From the NCBI RefSeq assembly GCF_007483685.1, contig NZ_VMKN01000001.1, forward strand, positions 2,158,393-2,222,392: a stretch of DNA of 64,000 bases, read 5' to 3'. This document shows, piece by piece, positions 51,591-61,011 of this stretch. The notes under the pieces were generated by a model. The model had not been told where the DNA came from and did no database searches. It saw only the letters and a program-made list of their open reading frames with translations. Source of the DNA: Litoribacter populi (GTDB lineage: Bacteria; Bacteroidota; Bacteroidia; Cytophagales; Cyclobacteriaceae). How positions within the stretch are numbered: the stretch's first letter is position 1; each line of letters starts with the position of its first letter. The position numbers were made by a program, and so were the translations under genes.

Positions 51591-52925
51591 TCATTTGTTT
51601 AACAGACTATCCAGCTGCTTTTCCATTTTTTCAAACTCAAACCTTGCCACGGCTTGGTCCATTTTCTCCTTAATCTCATTTAAGCAAAGGTTCCCAATTG
51701 AGCCTTCATGAGTATGTTTTACTTCCGTAGGAGGGCTGTATGTACCATTTTCTATGCTCATTCCGACTTCCTTATAGGCATCACGGAAAGGCTTTCCTTC
51801 CAATACCATCCTGTTGACTTCTTCCACACTGAATAAGTGCTGATAGAAATCATTTCTCAAGATATCTGACTTCACCTGGATGTTTTCAAGCATCAACCTG
51901 GATATACTGATACAGGATTTCAACTTTTGAAGGTCTGGAAAAATGGTTTCTTTCATCACTTGAAGGTCCCTGTGATAACCCGTGGTCAAATTTGTCAACT
52001 GGAGAGCCAAAGTATTTGGACTGGATTGGATTTGGTTGGTTTTTGCTCTTACAAGTTCAAATACATCCGGGTTTTTCTTATGCGGCATGATACTGGAGCC
52101 TGTGGTCAGTTCATCAGGAAACTTGATAAAGCCGAAATGTTGGTTCATGAAGGTAATGGAATCCGATGCTAGTCTATTTAATGTTCCCGCAATTCCCGCT
52201 AAGGCAAAAGCTAAGGTCTTTTCAGTTTTTCCACGGCTGTTTTGGGCATTGATGACGTTATAATGCATCTCTTTGAAACCCAAGAGTTCGGTGGTCATAC
52301 TTCTGTTCAAAGGGAAAGAAGATCCATACCCTGCCGCAGAACCGAGTGGGTTTCTGTTTACCAAAAGATAAGCAGCATGAAGCAGGTCCAAGTCTTCGGC
52401 AAAACTCTCAGCCAAGGCGCCAAACCAAAGCCCAAAGGAGGAAGGCATTGCCAATTGAGTATGGGTATAGCCAGGCATAAGATCAGTTTTATGCTTTTCG
52501 GCCAATTTCACCAAAAGGTCAAAGAGGGATTTCACCTCACCAATCAAGGATTTAATTTCCGCTCTGTAATAAAGTTTGAGGTCAACCAAAACCTGGTCAT
52601 TTCTGGACCTTCCACTGTGTAGTTTTTTGCCAACATCTCCAAAACGCTGTGTCAAAACAAACTCCACCTGACTGTGTACGTCTTCCACGCCCTCGCCTAT
52701 CGTAAAAGTCCCATCCTGGATTTCCTGATATATATCTCGAAGTCCTTTTTGAAGGGTTTCAAACTCATCTTTGGTTAGCAGACCGATGCTTTCCAGCATT
52801 TCAGCATGTGCTAGTGAACCTAACACGTCATAAGGTGCCAATAAAATATCAAACTGCGGGTCATCTCCGATAGTAAAAGTTTCTACTTCCTTGAGGTTAC
52901 TTTTTTCCTTTTGCCAAAGCTTCAT
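51591..52925 (-). CDS. argH: Argininosuccinate lyase
   Basis: A 444-residue member of the fumarase/aspartase superfamily. Signature TTGSSIMPHKKNPDVFELVRA (catalytic Ser loop, about 270), SGRSRNDQVLVDLKLY and PGYTHTQLAMPSSFGLW. It cleaves argininosuccinate to arginine and fumarate, the last step of the pathway. It is the last gene of the operon, 9 bases beyond the deacetylase gene. Confidence 0.96.
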   Translation of the reverse strand: MKLWQKEKSNLKEVETFTIGDDPQFDILLAPYDVLGSLAHAEMLESIGLLTKDEFETLQKGLRDIYQEIQDGTFTIGEGVEDVHSQVEFVLTQRFGDVGKKLHSGRSRNDQVLVDLKLYYRAEIKSLIGEVKSLFDLLVKLAEKHKTDLMPGYTHTQLAMPSSFGLWFGALAESFAEDLDLLHAAYLLVNRNPLGSAAGYGSSFPLNRSMTTELLGFKEMHYNVINAQNSRGKTEKTLAFALAGIAGTLNRLASDSITFMNQHFGFIKFPDELTTGSSIMPHKKNPDVFELVRAKTNQIQSSPNTLALQLTNLTTGYHRDLQVMKETIFPDLQKLKSCISISRLMLENIQVKSDILRNDFYQHLFSVEEVNRMVLEGKPFRDAYKEVGMSIENGTYSPPTEVKHTHEGSIGNLCLNEIKEKMDQAVARFEFEKMEKQLDSLLNK

Positions 52926-52934
52926 GTCGGTATT

Positions 52935-54020
52935 CTATTTGGTTGGTCGCATTGCTGCGTAGGTTTCAATTAATTTTATATAAAGCGCAATCCCTTCCTC
53001 AATTTCGTATTCGTAAATGAATTCATCTGCGGTATGCGACCTTGCCGAGTCCCCCGGGCCTATTTTTACTGAAGGGTAAGGAATCAATGCTTGGTCGGAT
53101 AGGGTAGGGCTTCCGTACTTTTGAATGTTGAGAATATTGGCAACTTTGAGAATGTCATGGTCTTCAGCGATTCTGGATGAATTCAGCCTCAAGCTTCTTG
53201 GGGTTAGCCTGGCTTGCAGACTTGATTTTAACTCGGTCAAAGCTTCCTCTAAGCTATACGCATCCGTCACCCGTACATCTATGGTATAAATACATTTATC
53301 AGGCACCACGTTGTGTTGGCTGCCGGAATTCAGAATAGTGACCGTTGCTTTACTTTCACCGAGGAACTTGGACTCTTTCTCAAATTTGAAGTTTCTTAAA
53401 ACGTTCAGGTCATATAAAGCCTTATAAATTGCATTTTCCCCTTCATTTCGAGCAGCATGGCCTGCTTTGCCGGTAACTTCTGCATCGATGACCATTAGTC
53501 CTTTTTCGGCAACAGCCATTTGAAGCAAAGTTGGTTCTCCGACTATTGCCAATTCGATCTCCGGTAGTTCTTGCAGAATGGAAGCAATTCCATTTTTCCC
53601 GCTGATTTCCTCCTCTGCGGTGGCGGCCAAGATTAGATTGAACGGAAGGTAATGGTCGTACAAATGGCTAAAAGCAGCAATCAAGGAAACCAGACAGCCT
53701 CCCGCATCATTGGAACCTAGGCCATACATTTTACCATCCTCAAATTTGCAGTTAAATGGATCTTTAGTATAGCCAGCATTTGGCTTTACCGTATCATGAT
53801 GACTATTCAAGAGTACGCTGGGCTTTTTTGGATCAAAGCTCATGTTCTTAACCCAGATGTTGTTTCCTTTTTGGAAAAAGGGAATATTTTTACTTTGAAA
53901 ATATCCCGCAATCAAAGAGGCCGTATTCTCCTCCTCCCTGCTCAAAGACGGGGTTTCTATTAGGGATTTTAATAACTCTTTTGCCTCTTGGCTTAAAGTA
54001 TGTGGATCCTTTTCAGTCAA
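52935..54020 (-). CDS. argE: M20-family deacetylase, probable acetylornithine/acetylcitrulline deacetylase
   Basis: A 361-residue zinc hydrolase. Metal and catalytic motifs: LLNSHHDTVKPNAG, YGLGSNDAGGCLVSLIA, LAATAEEEISGKNG and the C-terminal RSHTADEFIYE. In pathways using acetylornithine carbamoyltransferase this enzyme removes the acyl group from the citrulline product. The gene begins with TTG directly after the argB stop (no earlier in-frame ATG). The exact acyl substrate (acetyl or succinyl) cannot be read. Confidence 0.88.
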   Translation of the reverse strand: MTEKDPHTLSQEAKELLKSLIETPSLSREEENTASLIAGYFQSKNIPFFQKGNNIWVKNMSFDPKKPSVLLNSHHDTVKPNAGYTKDPFNCKFEDGKMYGLGSNDAGGCLVSLIAAFSHLYDHYLPFNLILAATAEEEISGKNGIASILQELPEIELAIVGEPTLLQMAVAEKGLMVIDAEVTGKAGHAARNEGENAIYKALYDLNVLRNFKFEKESKFLGESKATVTILNSGSQHNVVPDKCIYTIDVRVTDAYSLEEALTELKSSLQARLTPRSLRLNSSRIAEDHDILKVANILNIQKYGSPTLSDQALIPYPSVKIGPGDSARSHTADEFIYEYEIEEGIALYIKLIETYAAMRPTK

Positions 54021-54022
54021 TT

Positions 54023-54826
54023 TTAATTGGTTTGGGTTTTTAGAAATGTTCCTTTGGATTTTGAATTAATTGCTTGTCGTACATCTTCGGCTTTTCCTAG
54101 CCAAACTTGGTTTATTCCCTTGGAAATTGCTTTGAAAGCATTATCCAATTTTGGAATCATACCGGAGTGGATTGTTTTATCCGTTTGGAGGTGCTGATAT
54201 TCCTCAAAGTTTATTTCAGGAATGTTACTGTCGTCATCATTGATGTCCTTTAATACACCATTTTTATCAAATCCATAAAATAAGGAAACTTCATGATGCT
54301 TTGCCAACCCCAAACCCAATTCAGCTGTAATTGTATCAGCATTGGTATTAAGTAACTGACCATTTTTATCGTGGGTGATAGCTGCAACGATTGGTACATA
54401 ATTATGCGAAAGAATTGTCTCCAACAAAGGAACATTCACCTCAATAATATCTCCAACATAGCCATAATCGATGTCTTTTACAGGTCGCTTTACTGAAGTG
54501 ATAAGGTTACCATCTGCACCAGTCAATCCAATGGCATTTTCGTCCTGAGCCTGTAGTAAGGCCACAATTTTCTTGTTAACCAATCCGGCATATACCATAG
54601 TTACCACATCGAGAGAATTTTCATCAGTTATTCTACGGCCATTTACCATTTTAGGCTCAATGTTCAATTTTTCACTAAGTCTTGAGGCCAGAACTCCACC
54701 TCCGTGGACCAATATTTTTGGCCCCTCGATACGTGAAAACTCTTCAATAAATTTTTTAAGCGTTTCAGGGTTGTCGATTACATTCCCTCCAATTTTGACG
54801 ATATTGATTTGCAGCCTTTCTTCCAT
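54023..54826 (-). CDS. argB: Acetylglutamate kinase
   Basis: A 267-residue amino acid kinase. INIVKIGGNVIDNPETLKKF with the P-loop-like KIGG, KILVHGGGVLASRLSEKL, VVTMVYAGLVNKKIVALLQ, VPIVAAITHDKNGQLLNTNADTITAELG and SGMIPKLDNAFKAISKGINQVWL. It phosphorylates N-acylglutamate. The Lys-HGGG segment is shifted compared with the E. coli type, as in other Bacteroidota. It starts 3 bases after argF' ends. Confidence 0.93.
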   Translation of the reverse strand: MEERLQINIVKIGGNVIDNPETLKKFIEEFSRIEGPKILVHGGGVLASRLSEKLNIEPKMVNGRRITDENSLDVVTMVYAGLVNKKIVALLQAQDENAIGLTGADGNLITSVKRPVKDIDYGYVGDIIEVNVPLLETILSHNYVPIVAAITHDKNGQLLNTNADTITAELGLGLAKHHEVSLFYGFDKNGVLKDINDDDSNIPEINFEEYQHLQTDKTIHSGMIPKLDNAFKAISKGINQVWLGKAEDVRQAINSKSKGTFLKTQTN

Positions 54827-54829
54827 CTG

Positions 54830-55801
54830 CTAAATATTTTTATGTGGGTGACCTGCCTGTGAATTAAGTACTTCGCTGATTACCGCTTGAGCTGCAAAAA
54901 TTCTGTTGTGAGCCTGTTCCTGCACCAAACTTCTGGCGCTGTCCAATAGCTCATCGGAAAGTTCCAAATTCCTTCTTACCGGAAGGCAGTGCATCACCTT
55001 GGCATTGGGGCTGTTTTTAAGCTTTTCTTCATCCAAAAGCCAATCCTCTCCTGCATGGAGAATTTTTCCATAATCATTAAATGCACTCCAGTTTTTTACA
55101 TAGACAAAATCAGCATCTTTCAAGGCTTTGTCCTGGTTATGGGTAATTGTGGCGCCATTTGTAAATTGCTCATCCAGCTCATAGCCTTCGGGGTGGGTGA
55201 CGGTAAGGTCATAATCACAGCCAAGTGCCCATTCGCAAAAAGAATTAGCTACGGCATGAGGGATGGCTTTAATGTGAGGAGCCCAAGTTAGGACAACTTT
55301 CGGCTTTTTTTCCTGAGTATTTTCCTTGATGGTCACCATGTCGGCCAGACTTTGCAAAGGATGGCGGGTTGCACTTTCCAAACTGATGATTGGTTTCCCA
55401 GTGTATTTTAGAAACTGGGTGAAAGTATATTCATTCACATCCTGAGTTTTATTGGTAAGGGAAGGAAAAGCCCGAATAGCTAAAATGTCAAAATATGAAC
55501 CCAATACAGCTGCAGCATCTTTGATATGTTCAACTGTATTTTTATTCATGATAGCGCCCTCTTTCATTTCCAGGGCCCAACCATCTTTGTCCATATTTAA
55601 AACAATAGGCTCCATGCCAAGATTGCTGGCTGCGATCTGTGTGCTTATCCTTGTTCTCAATGAAGGATTGAGAAATATCAATCCTATCCTTTTTCCTCTT
55701 CCCAGATGCTTATCCAAAAATGGGTCTTTTTTATACTTTAATGCTAGATTAATAAGACTTTGTGCCTCTGAAAAATTTGTGAATGAGGTGAAGTTTTGCA
55801 T
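54830..55801 (-). CDS. argF': N-acetyl/N-succinylornithine carbamoyltransferase (argF'-type)
   Basis: A 323-residue carbamoyltransferase. It has FLNPSLRTRIST (carbamoyl-phosphate loop; typical STRTR is SLRTR here, as in the acylornithine branch), the acyl-binding insertion KEGAIMNKNTVEHIKDA, RAFPSLTNKTQ, SLESATRHPLQSLADM and MHCLPVRRNLELSDELL. Acylornithine carbamoyltransferases replace ornithine carbamoyltransferase in Bacteroidota and Xanthomonas. At residue 90 it has Val, where I recall Pro in the B. fragilis succinyl enzyme and Glu in the acetyl enzyme, so its acyl specificity is open. Confidence 0.93.
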   Translation of the reverse strand: MQNFTSFTNFSEAQSLINLALKYKKDPFLDKHLGRGKRIGLIFLNPSLRTRISTQIAASNLGMEPIVLNMDKDGWALEMKEGAIMNKNTVEHIKDAAAVLGSYFDILAIRAFPSLTNKTQDVNEYTFTQFLKYTGKPIISLESATRHPLQSLADMVTIKENTQEKKPKVVLTWAPHIKAIPHAVANSFCEWALGCDYDLTVTHPEGYELDEQFTNGATITHNQDKALKDADFVYVKNWSAFNDYGKILHAGEDWLLDEEKLKNSPNAKVMHCLPVRRNLELSDELLDSARSLVQEQAHNRIFAAQAVISEVLNSQAGHPHKNI

Positions 55802-55816
55802 CGTGTTAACTTTTAT

Positions 55817-56965
55817 TTAATTTACTTGAACTGAAGTTGAGTTTAAGGTATGGGGTAATGCTTCCAAGAATATATCGAGCTCCTCCTGGGTAATGGTCAA
55901 TGGAGGAAGTATCCTAATGGTATTTTTAGTAGCAGCATTTCCGGTGAAAATATGGTGCTTTTCAATAAGCGCTTTTCGGATTGGTGCGGCCTCAGTTTCC
56001 AAGTCCACACCAATCATCAAACCTTTGCCTCTGACTTCCTTGACCCCCTCTATGGATTTAAGTTTTTCCATAAGGTAATTTCCAAGTTCTTCGGCTTTGG
56101 AGCAAAGATCTTCCTGATGAAGCACCTCCAAAACTGCCAATCCTGCCACGCATGCCAGATGATTTCCGCCAAAGGTTGTTCCCAGCATGCCGAACTTTGC
56201 TTCCATATCAGGATTGATAAGCACTCCACCGATTGGGAAACCATTGCCCATACCTTTGGCTATGGTAATGATGTCTGGCTTCAATCCTTCCACCCACTGA
56301 TGGGCAAAGAATCTGCCTGTTCGACCATACCCTGATTGTACCTCGTCAAGAATCAATTTCGCCTGATATTGTTGACAAAGCTTTTGTAGGCTAAGTAGAA
56401 ACTCTGAAGATGGTGTATGGATACCTGCAATGCCTTGAATTCCTTCGATTATAATTCCTGCAACTGCATGATGTTTAAAGACCTGCTCTACCTTCTCCAA
56501 GTCCATTTCAAGAATATGTACCTCATGGGAGGCGTTGAAAGGAGCAATGATTTTTGGATTGTCGGTAAGGGCTACAGCGCCGCTGGTCCGCCCGTGAAAA
56601 CCGCCTTTGAAGGAGATGAAAGCATTTTTTCCTGTTTCAAAGGATGCGAGTTTCAAGGCGTTTTCGTTTGCCTCAGCACCGGAATTGCACAGGAACAGAT
56701 CGTATTCCTCGTAGTTGGACACTTTTCCCAAAAGCTGGGCTAGTTCATCCTGCTCGGGAATCTGAACTGAATTGGAATAAAAAGCTATTTTATCCAATTG
56801 GCTTTTGATTCTATCTGTATAGTGTGGGTGATTGTGGCCGATAGAAATGACTGCATGACCTCCATAGAGATCCATGTACTCTGTGCCGTTGGAGTCCCAA
56901 ATTTTGCATCCTTCCGCTTTTACGGGAGTGATGTTCATGAGGGGGTAAACTGCGTATGGTTTCAT
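55817..56965 (-). CDS. argD: Acetylornithine aminotransferase (class III)
   Basis: A 382-residue PLP enzyme. LYGGHAVISIGHNHPHY, FLCNSGAEANENALKLA, ISFKGGFHGRTSGAVALTD, LILDEVQSGYGRTGRFFAH and the PLP Lys in PDIITIAKGMGNGFPIGG. It makes N-acylornithine from N-acylglutamate semialdehyde. It lies between argC and argF'. Confidence 0.94.
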   Translation of the reverse strand: MKPYAVYPLMNITPVKAEGCKIWDSNGTEYMDLYGGHAVISIGHNHPHYTDRIKSQLDKIAFYSNSVQIPEQDELAQLLGKVSNYEEYDLFLCNSGAEANENALKLASFETGKNAFISFKGGFHGRTSGAVALTDNPKIIAPFNASHEVHILEMDLEKVEQVFKHHAVAGIIIEGIQGIAGIHTPSSEFLLSLQKLCQQYQAKLILDEVQSGYGRTGRFFAHQWVEGLKPDIITIAKGMGNGFPIGGVLINPDMEAKFGMLGTTFGGNHLACVAGLAVLEVLHQEDLCSKAEELGNYLMEKLKSIEGVKEVRGKGLMIGVDLETEAAPIRKALIEKHHIFTGNAATKNTIRILPPLTITQEELDIFLEALPHTLNSTSVQVN

Positions 56966-56976
56966 AATTAAAGTGG

Positions 56977-57942
56977 TTAGAATGCGATACTTTTCAAATT
57001 GAGGCCAGTTTTTTCATCCAATCCAAATGCCAGGTTCATGTTTTGTACAGCTTGTCCGGCCGCACCTTTGAGCAGGTTGTCAATAGCTGCATAAATGACC
57101 AATTGCCCCTCTTTTTCCTGCAAGGAAATAAGGCACTTATTGGTGTTTACGGCCTGTTTCAGCATGATTTCGTTATCTGAAACATGGGTGAAGGGCTCAT
57201 CAGCATAAAAAGCCTGATACTTTTCTTTCACTTCCTCAATAGACCTGTCCAAAGTTCCGTAGGCTGTTATCCAAATTCCTCTTGAGAAATTACCGCGGTA
57301 GGGGACAAAAAACAGGTTGTTTTTGAATTTCATGTCAAGCTCATGAAAGGTCTTCTTGATTTCCTTTAAGTGTTGGTGATCAAACAACTTATAAACGGAA
57401 ACATTCTGATTTCTTTCGCTGAAATGGGTGGTTTCACTCAATTTTTTACCGGCACCAGTGCTGCCTGTTACTCCATTGATGTGGATGGGTCCTTCTATAA
57501 TTCGATGGGCGATTGCTGGGGCCAATGCTAATTGAATTCCTGTGGCAAAACAGCCCGGGTTTGCAATTTTTTTGGCGTTTATAATTCTCGACTTGTTGAT
57601 TTCCGGCATGCCGTATACGAAATTTTCACTTTCATCCCTAAAATCCGTACTCAAATCGATAATTACTGTGGAAGGTAAAAATTCATTTTTCTCTAAGAAA
57701 CCCTTAGCCTCGCCGTGTGGCAAAGCTAAGAATACCGCATCTACATTTTTGTTCACCTCATCGGTAAATACCAAGTCCGAATCGCCAATAAGATCTTGGT
57801 GCACTTCATATATTTTTTTACCTTTTTGGCTGTTGCTATGGATGGATACCAATTCAATCTGGGGGTGAAAAACGAGCAGTCGAATAAGTTCTCCGCCGGT
57901 ATACCCAGCTCCACCAATGACGCCTACTTTGATTTTATCCAT
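56977..57942 (-). CDS. argC: N-acetyl-gamma-glutamyl-phosphate reductase
   Basis: A 321-residue enzyme with GVIGGAGYTGGELIRLLVFHP (NADP site), the catalytic Cys in NPGCFATGIQLALAPAI, and GVTGSTGAGKKLSETTHFSERN. It reduces acylglutamyl phosphate. It overlaps argG by 8 bases. Confidence 0.96.
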   Translation of the reverse strand: MDKIKVGVIGGAGYTGGELIRLLVFHPQIELVSIHSNSQKGKKIYEVHQDLIGDSDLVFTDEVNKNVDAVFLALPHGEAKGFLEKNEFLPSTVIIDLSTDFRDESENFVYGMPEINKSRIINAKKIANPGCFATGIQLALAPAIAHRIIEGPIHINGVTGSTGAGKKLSETTHFSERNQNVSVYKLFDHQHLKEIKKTFHELDMKFKNNLFFVPYRGNFSRGIWITAYGTLDRSIEEVKEKYQAFYADEPFTHVSDNEIMLKQAVNTNKCLISLQEKEGQLVIYAAIDNLLKGAAGQAVQNMNLAFGLDEKTGLNLKSIAF

Positions 57943-59131
57943 TATCTAAAGTCTTGTTTACTTGATGAAAAATTGCAGTTTGGTTTCCGAATATTTTGGT
58001 GAATCCCTTCACATCTTCGGCAGTCCAACCTTTGTTCATTTCACCATAAGCCCCAAATTTATTGGACATCAGATCGTGTTCGGACTGAATGCCGATCAAT
58101 TTGAATTGGTAAGGCAAAAGCTTGACATTGACGGTACCATTAACGAAATCTTGGGTCGACTCCATGAAGCTTTCCAGGTTTCTCATCACAGGATCCAGGT
58201 AATGGCCTTCATGCAGGTGATTACCATAAAACTCGGCCATTTGGTTTTTCCAGAAGGTCTGCCATTTGGTCAAGGTATGTTTTTCCAAAAGTTGATGAGC
58301 CTTGATAAGAATCAATGCTGCAGCAGCCTCAAAACCCACTCGGCCTTTGATGCCGATAATGGTGTCACCAACATGAATGTCACGACCGATGGCAAAAGGG
58401 CCTGCGAGTGCCTGCACTTTTTGGATAGCCTTTACTGGGTCCATTTTCTCACCGTTCACGGCGACAACTTCACCTTTTTCAAAAGTAAGTTTTAAATCTT
58501 CCGGATCCTTTTTAGTCAATTGGGTTGGAAAGGCCTCTTCCGGCAAGGTGTCGTGGGAGTTGAGAGTTTCCTTCCCTCCCACAGACGTTCCCCAAATACC
58601 TTTGTTGATGGAGTAGGCGGCTTTTTCGAAATTCATTTCTACTCCATGTTCCTTCAAGAAAGAAATTTCTTCCTCACGGCTAAGCTGCATGTCCCGGATT
58701 GGAGTGATGATTTCAATTGATGGAATCACCGTTTGGAAAATCATGTCAAACCTCACCTGATCATTTCCAGCACCGGTACTGCCATGAGCGATGGCTTCTG
58801 CATCGATTTTTGCAGCATAATCTGCCAGTGCTTTGGCTTGTACGATTCTTTCTGCGCTTACCGAAAGGGGGTAAGTTTGGTTTTTCAAAACATTGCCAAA
58901 AATCAGGTATTTTATTACTTTTTCGTAATAATCTTGAGTGACATCCAGCACTTTAAAACTTTTCAGTCCTAGTATTTTGGCTCTGGCTTCAACCGCTTCC
59001 AACTCCTCATTTTCAAACCCACCAGTATTCACCAAAACGGCATGGACTTCGTAGTTTTTTATTTTACTTAAATACAATGCACAGTAAGTGGTGTCCAGGC
59101 CTCCACTGTAGGCCAGTAATACTTTTTTCAT
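57935..59131 (-). CDS. argG: Argininosuccinate synthase
   Basis: About 398 residues from the ATG at 59131. The N-terminal P-loop is VLLAYSGGLDTTYCALYL, with AIAHGSTGAGNDQVRFDM and KEHGVEMNFEKAAYSINKGIWGTSVGG further on. A frame extension to 59197 exists but overlaps the GNAT gene. Its start overlaps the GNAT stop in an ATGA, so it follows that gene in one transcript. Confidence 0.95.
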   Translation of the reverse strand: MKKVLLAYSGGLDTTYCALYLSKIKNYEVHAVLVNTGGFENEELEAVEARAKILGLKSFKVLDVTQDYYEKVIKYLIFGNVLKNQTYPLSVSAERIVQAKALADYAAKIDAEAIAHGSTGAGNDQVRFDMIFQTVIPSIEIITPIRDMQLSREEEISFLKEHGVEMNFEKAAYSINKGIWGTSVGGKETLNSHDTLPEEAFPTQLTKKDPEDLKLTFEKGEVVAVNGEKMDPVKAIQKVQALAGPFAIGRDIHVGDTIIGIKGRVGFEAAAALILIKAHQLLEKHTLTKWQTFWKNQMAEFYGNHLHEGHYLDPVMRNLESFMESTQDFVNGTVNVKLLPYQFKLIGIQSEHDLMSNKFGAYGEMNKGWTAEDVKGFTKIFGNQTAIFHQVNKTLDNG

Positions 59132-59802
59132 GATTGAAGGTCGAGTTTTAACGCTTTGTTGAATTTTACTAAAATACTTTTCTTGATCTTGGTCCAACGT
59201 TCAAACAGGTTGAGGTTGCCATAAAAATCTTTTCTTAGTTTTTGTCTGTTAGGCTGTCTTTGGTTTTTTGGGACATAGAGCATGGCTGTGCAGAGACAGT
59301 TCTGCCGGTTTTTGCTAGTCAGGATAGCATAGTTAACACAGCTTTGACAACCTTTCCAAAACTGCTCATCATCGGTAAGGTCCGAATAGCTCACGGGATA
59401 ATAACCCAACTCGGAGTTGATTTTCATCACGGCTGCACCAGTGGTAAGACCGAAAATCTTGGCAGTTGGGTATTTTTTTCTGCTCAGTTTAAATATGGCA
59501 TTTTTGATTTCTCTCGCTAAGCCTGACTTTCTAAAATTTGGGGATACGATTAATCCTGAATTGGCCACGAACTTTTCGTGCCCCCAAGCCTCAATATAAC
59601 AGAATCCAGCCCACTCACCGGTTTTGCTCAAGGCAATTACGGCTTTTCCTTCCCGCATTTTCTGCATGATGTACTCGGGGCTACGCTTAGCAATGCCGGT
59701 ACCTCGAGCCTGGGCGGAATTGGCCATCTCCTCTACGATGGTGTCGGCATACTTCAAGTGCTCCTCTTTGGCCACTTGAATAATAAATTGCTTGTTTATC
59801 AT
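59128..59802 (-). CDS. GNAT-family N-acetyltransferase heading the arginine operon
   Basis: About 224 residues from an ATG at 59802 (an alternative is 59808). GNAT signs are SGLIVSPNFRKSGLAREIKN (acetyl-CoA loop, V-x-x-x-x-R-x-x-G) and GLTTGAAVMKINSELGYYPV. A Cys-containing tail (KGCQSCVNYAILTSKNRQNCLCT) follows. It is the first gene of the operon and is coupled to argG; no ArgA or ArgJ is visible, so it probably makes the N-acylglutamate that starts the pathway. That role is inference from context. Confidence 0.82.
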   Translation of the reverse strand: MINKQFIIQVAKEEHLKYADTIVEEMANSAQARGTGIAKRSPEYIMQKMREGKAVIALSKTGEWAGFCYIEAWGHEKFVANSGLIVSPNFRKSGLAREIKNAIFKLSRKKYPTAKIFGLTTGAAVMKINSELGYYPVSYSDLTDDEQFWKGCQSCVNYAILTSKNRQNCLCTAMLYVPKNQRQPNRQKLRKDFYGNLNLFERWTKIKKSILVKFNKALKLDLQS

Positions 59803-59831
59803 ATGCATGATAATTGTAATATGGTTTAGAA

Positions 59832-59852
59832 CCGACCTAATTGTAGGCTCGG
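59832..59852. promoter_or_regulatory. Hairpin in the arginine operon leader
   Basis: In the operon direction CCGA-(G)-CCTA-CAAT-TAGG-TCGG forms an 8-bp stem with one bulge, 30 bases before the first start codon. It could affect translation or be a regulator site; no known riboswitch or T-box pattern is seen. Confidence 0.35.
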
Positions 59853-59988
59853 CTTTCAAGCGTCTGAAATGAAATTATCTTGGAAATAGAATCGGAAAGC
59901 GGCAACCCCATAGGTTACCATAAATATAGCAGGGACTAGGCCCTATAAAAGTTCCTTGTCCTTATTGAAAAGTTCATATCCGTGAAAT

Positions 59989-60024
59989 CCGCCTGCTGGA
60001 GAGCAGGGGTTGGGTATTCGGCGG
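59989..60024. repeat. Nested palindrome between the arginine operon and frnE
   Basis: An inner stem CCTGCT-GGAG-AGCAGG sits inside an outer CCGCC...GGCGG. It resembles the other GC-rich intergenic hairpins. The 475-base gap 59803-60277 holds this, the leader hairpin and otherwise AT-rich DNA without a gene. Confidence 0.55.
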
Positions 60025-60277
60025 TTATGTTTATCTTATTGGACATTGTTGAATTCTCAAGACAAAGTTTCAAAACAATAATTTTAAAAACAAACAAAAC
60101 TTCAATTCTTTGAAGTAATGATAAAAAACCTTCACAGGAGTTTATTAATCCTTCAACGATATTCAAATCTTGTTATGGTAAATAGTCCAACTTTTATGCC
60201 ATAAGTTCACTGAGATTATTAAATGTGACCAACGGGAACTCTATTCGATAATTTCCCCTTTGGAAAAGAAAAAACTT

Positions 60278-60952
60278 ATGAAAGTTGAGATTTGGTCGGA
60301 CGTAATGTGCCCCTTCTGCTATATAGGAAAGCGAAGATTTGAAAAGGCTTTGGAAGATTTTGAAGGCAGAAATGATATTGAAATAGAATGGAAAAGTTTT
60401 TTGCTTAACCCTGACCTTAAAACAGATACCACTCTTTCCCCCGTAGAGTATCTCTCCCAATCTAAAGGAATGAATATTTCCCAAATAAAACAGATGATGG
60501 TTCAAGTGGAAGAAATGGGGAAAGGCGAGGGGTTAAAAATGGACTTAACCAAAACGGTTGTGGCCAATACTTTCAATGCCCACCGCCTTATTCAGATGGC
60601 CAAAGTGCATGAAAAAGGTGATTTGGCTGAGGAACTGCTTTTTAAAGCTCATTTCGAAAAAAAAATGAATACCGATGATCCGGATGTACTTCTAGAATTG
60701 GGAGACAAGTTAGGCCTTGACCGCGATGAGGTTGAATTAATGTTAAATTCAGACCAGTTTTCCGAAAGAGTACAGCAGGAATATTTGGAAGCTCAGCAGC
60801 TTGGAGTAAAGGGTGTACCGTTTTTTGTCTTTGACAGAAAGTATGGTTTAAGTGGAGCCCAGTCTTCCGATGTTTTTCTTCAGGCTTTGAATCAAGCTTA
60901 TGAAGAACAGGTGTCGAATTCTAACTCGTGCGACACAGACGGCCGTTGTTAA
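60278..60952 (+). CDS. DsbA-family (FrnE-like) oxidoreductase
   Basis: 224 residues from the ATG at 60278: VEIWSDVMCPFCYIGKRRFE with the redox CPFC motif near residue 10, NAHRLIQMAKVHEKG, and QLGVKGVPFFVFDRKYGLSGAQ with the cis-Pro. There is no signal peptide, so it is cytoplasmic, like FrnE and 2-hydroxychromene isomerase relatives. The C-terminus has an extra SNSCDTDGRC with two Cys. Substrate unknown. Confidence 0.9.
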   Translation: MKVEIWSDVMCPFCYIGKRRFEKALEDFEGRNDIEIEWKSFLLNPDLKTDTTLSPVEYLSQSKGMNISQIKQMMVQVEEMGKGEGLKMDLTKTVVANTFNAHRLIQMAKVHEKGDLAEELLFKAHFEKKMNTDDPDVLLELGDKLGLDRDEVELMLNSDQFSERVQQEYLEAQQLGVKGVPFFVFDRKYGLSGAQSSDVFLQALNQAYEEQVSNSNSCDTDGRC

Positions 60953-61011
60953 ACTTTATGTTTTCGTTATGGTTGTCCTAGTAGTTTTTAGCACATTTTG
61001 AAATCACAATT

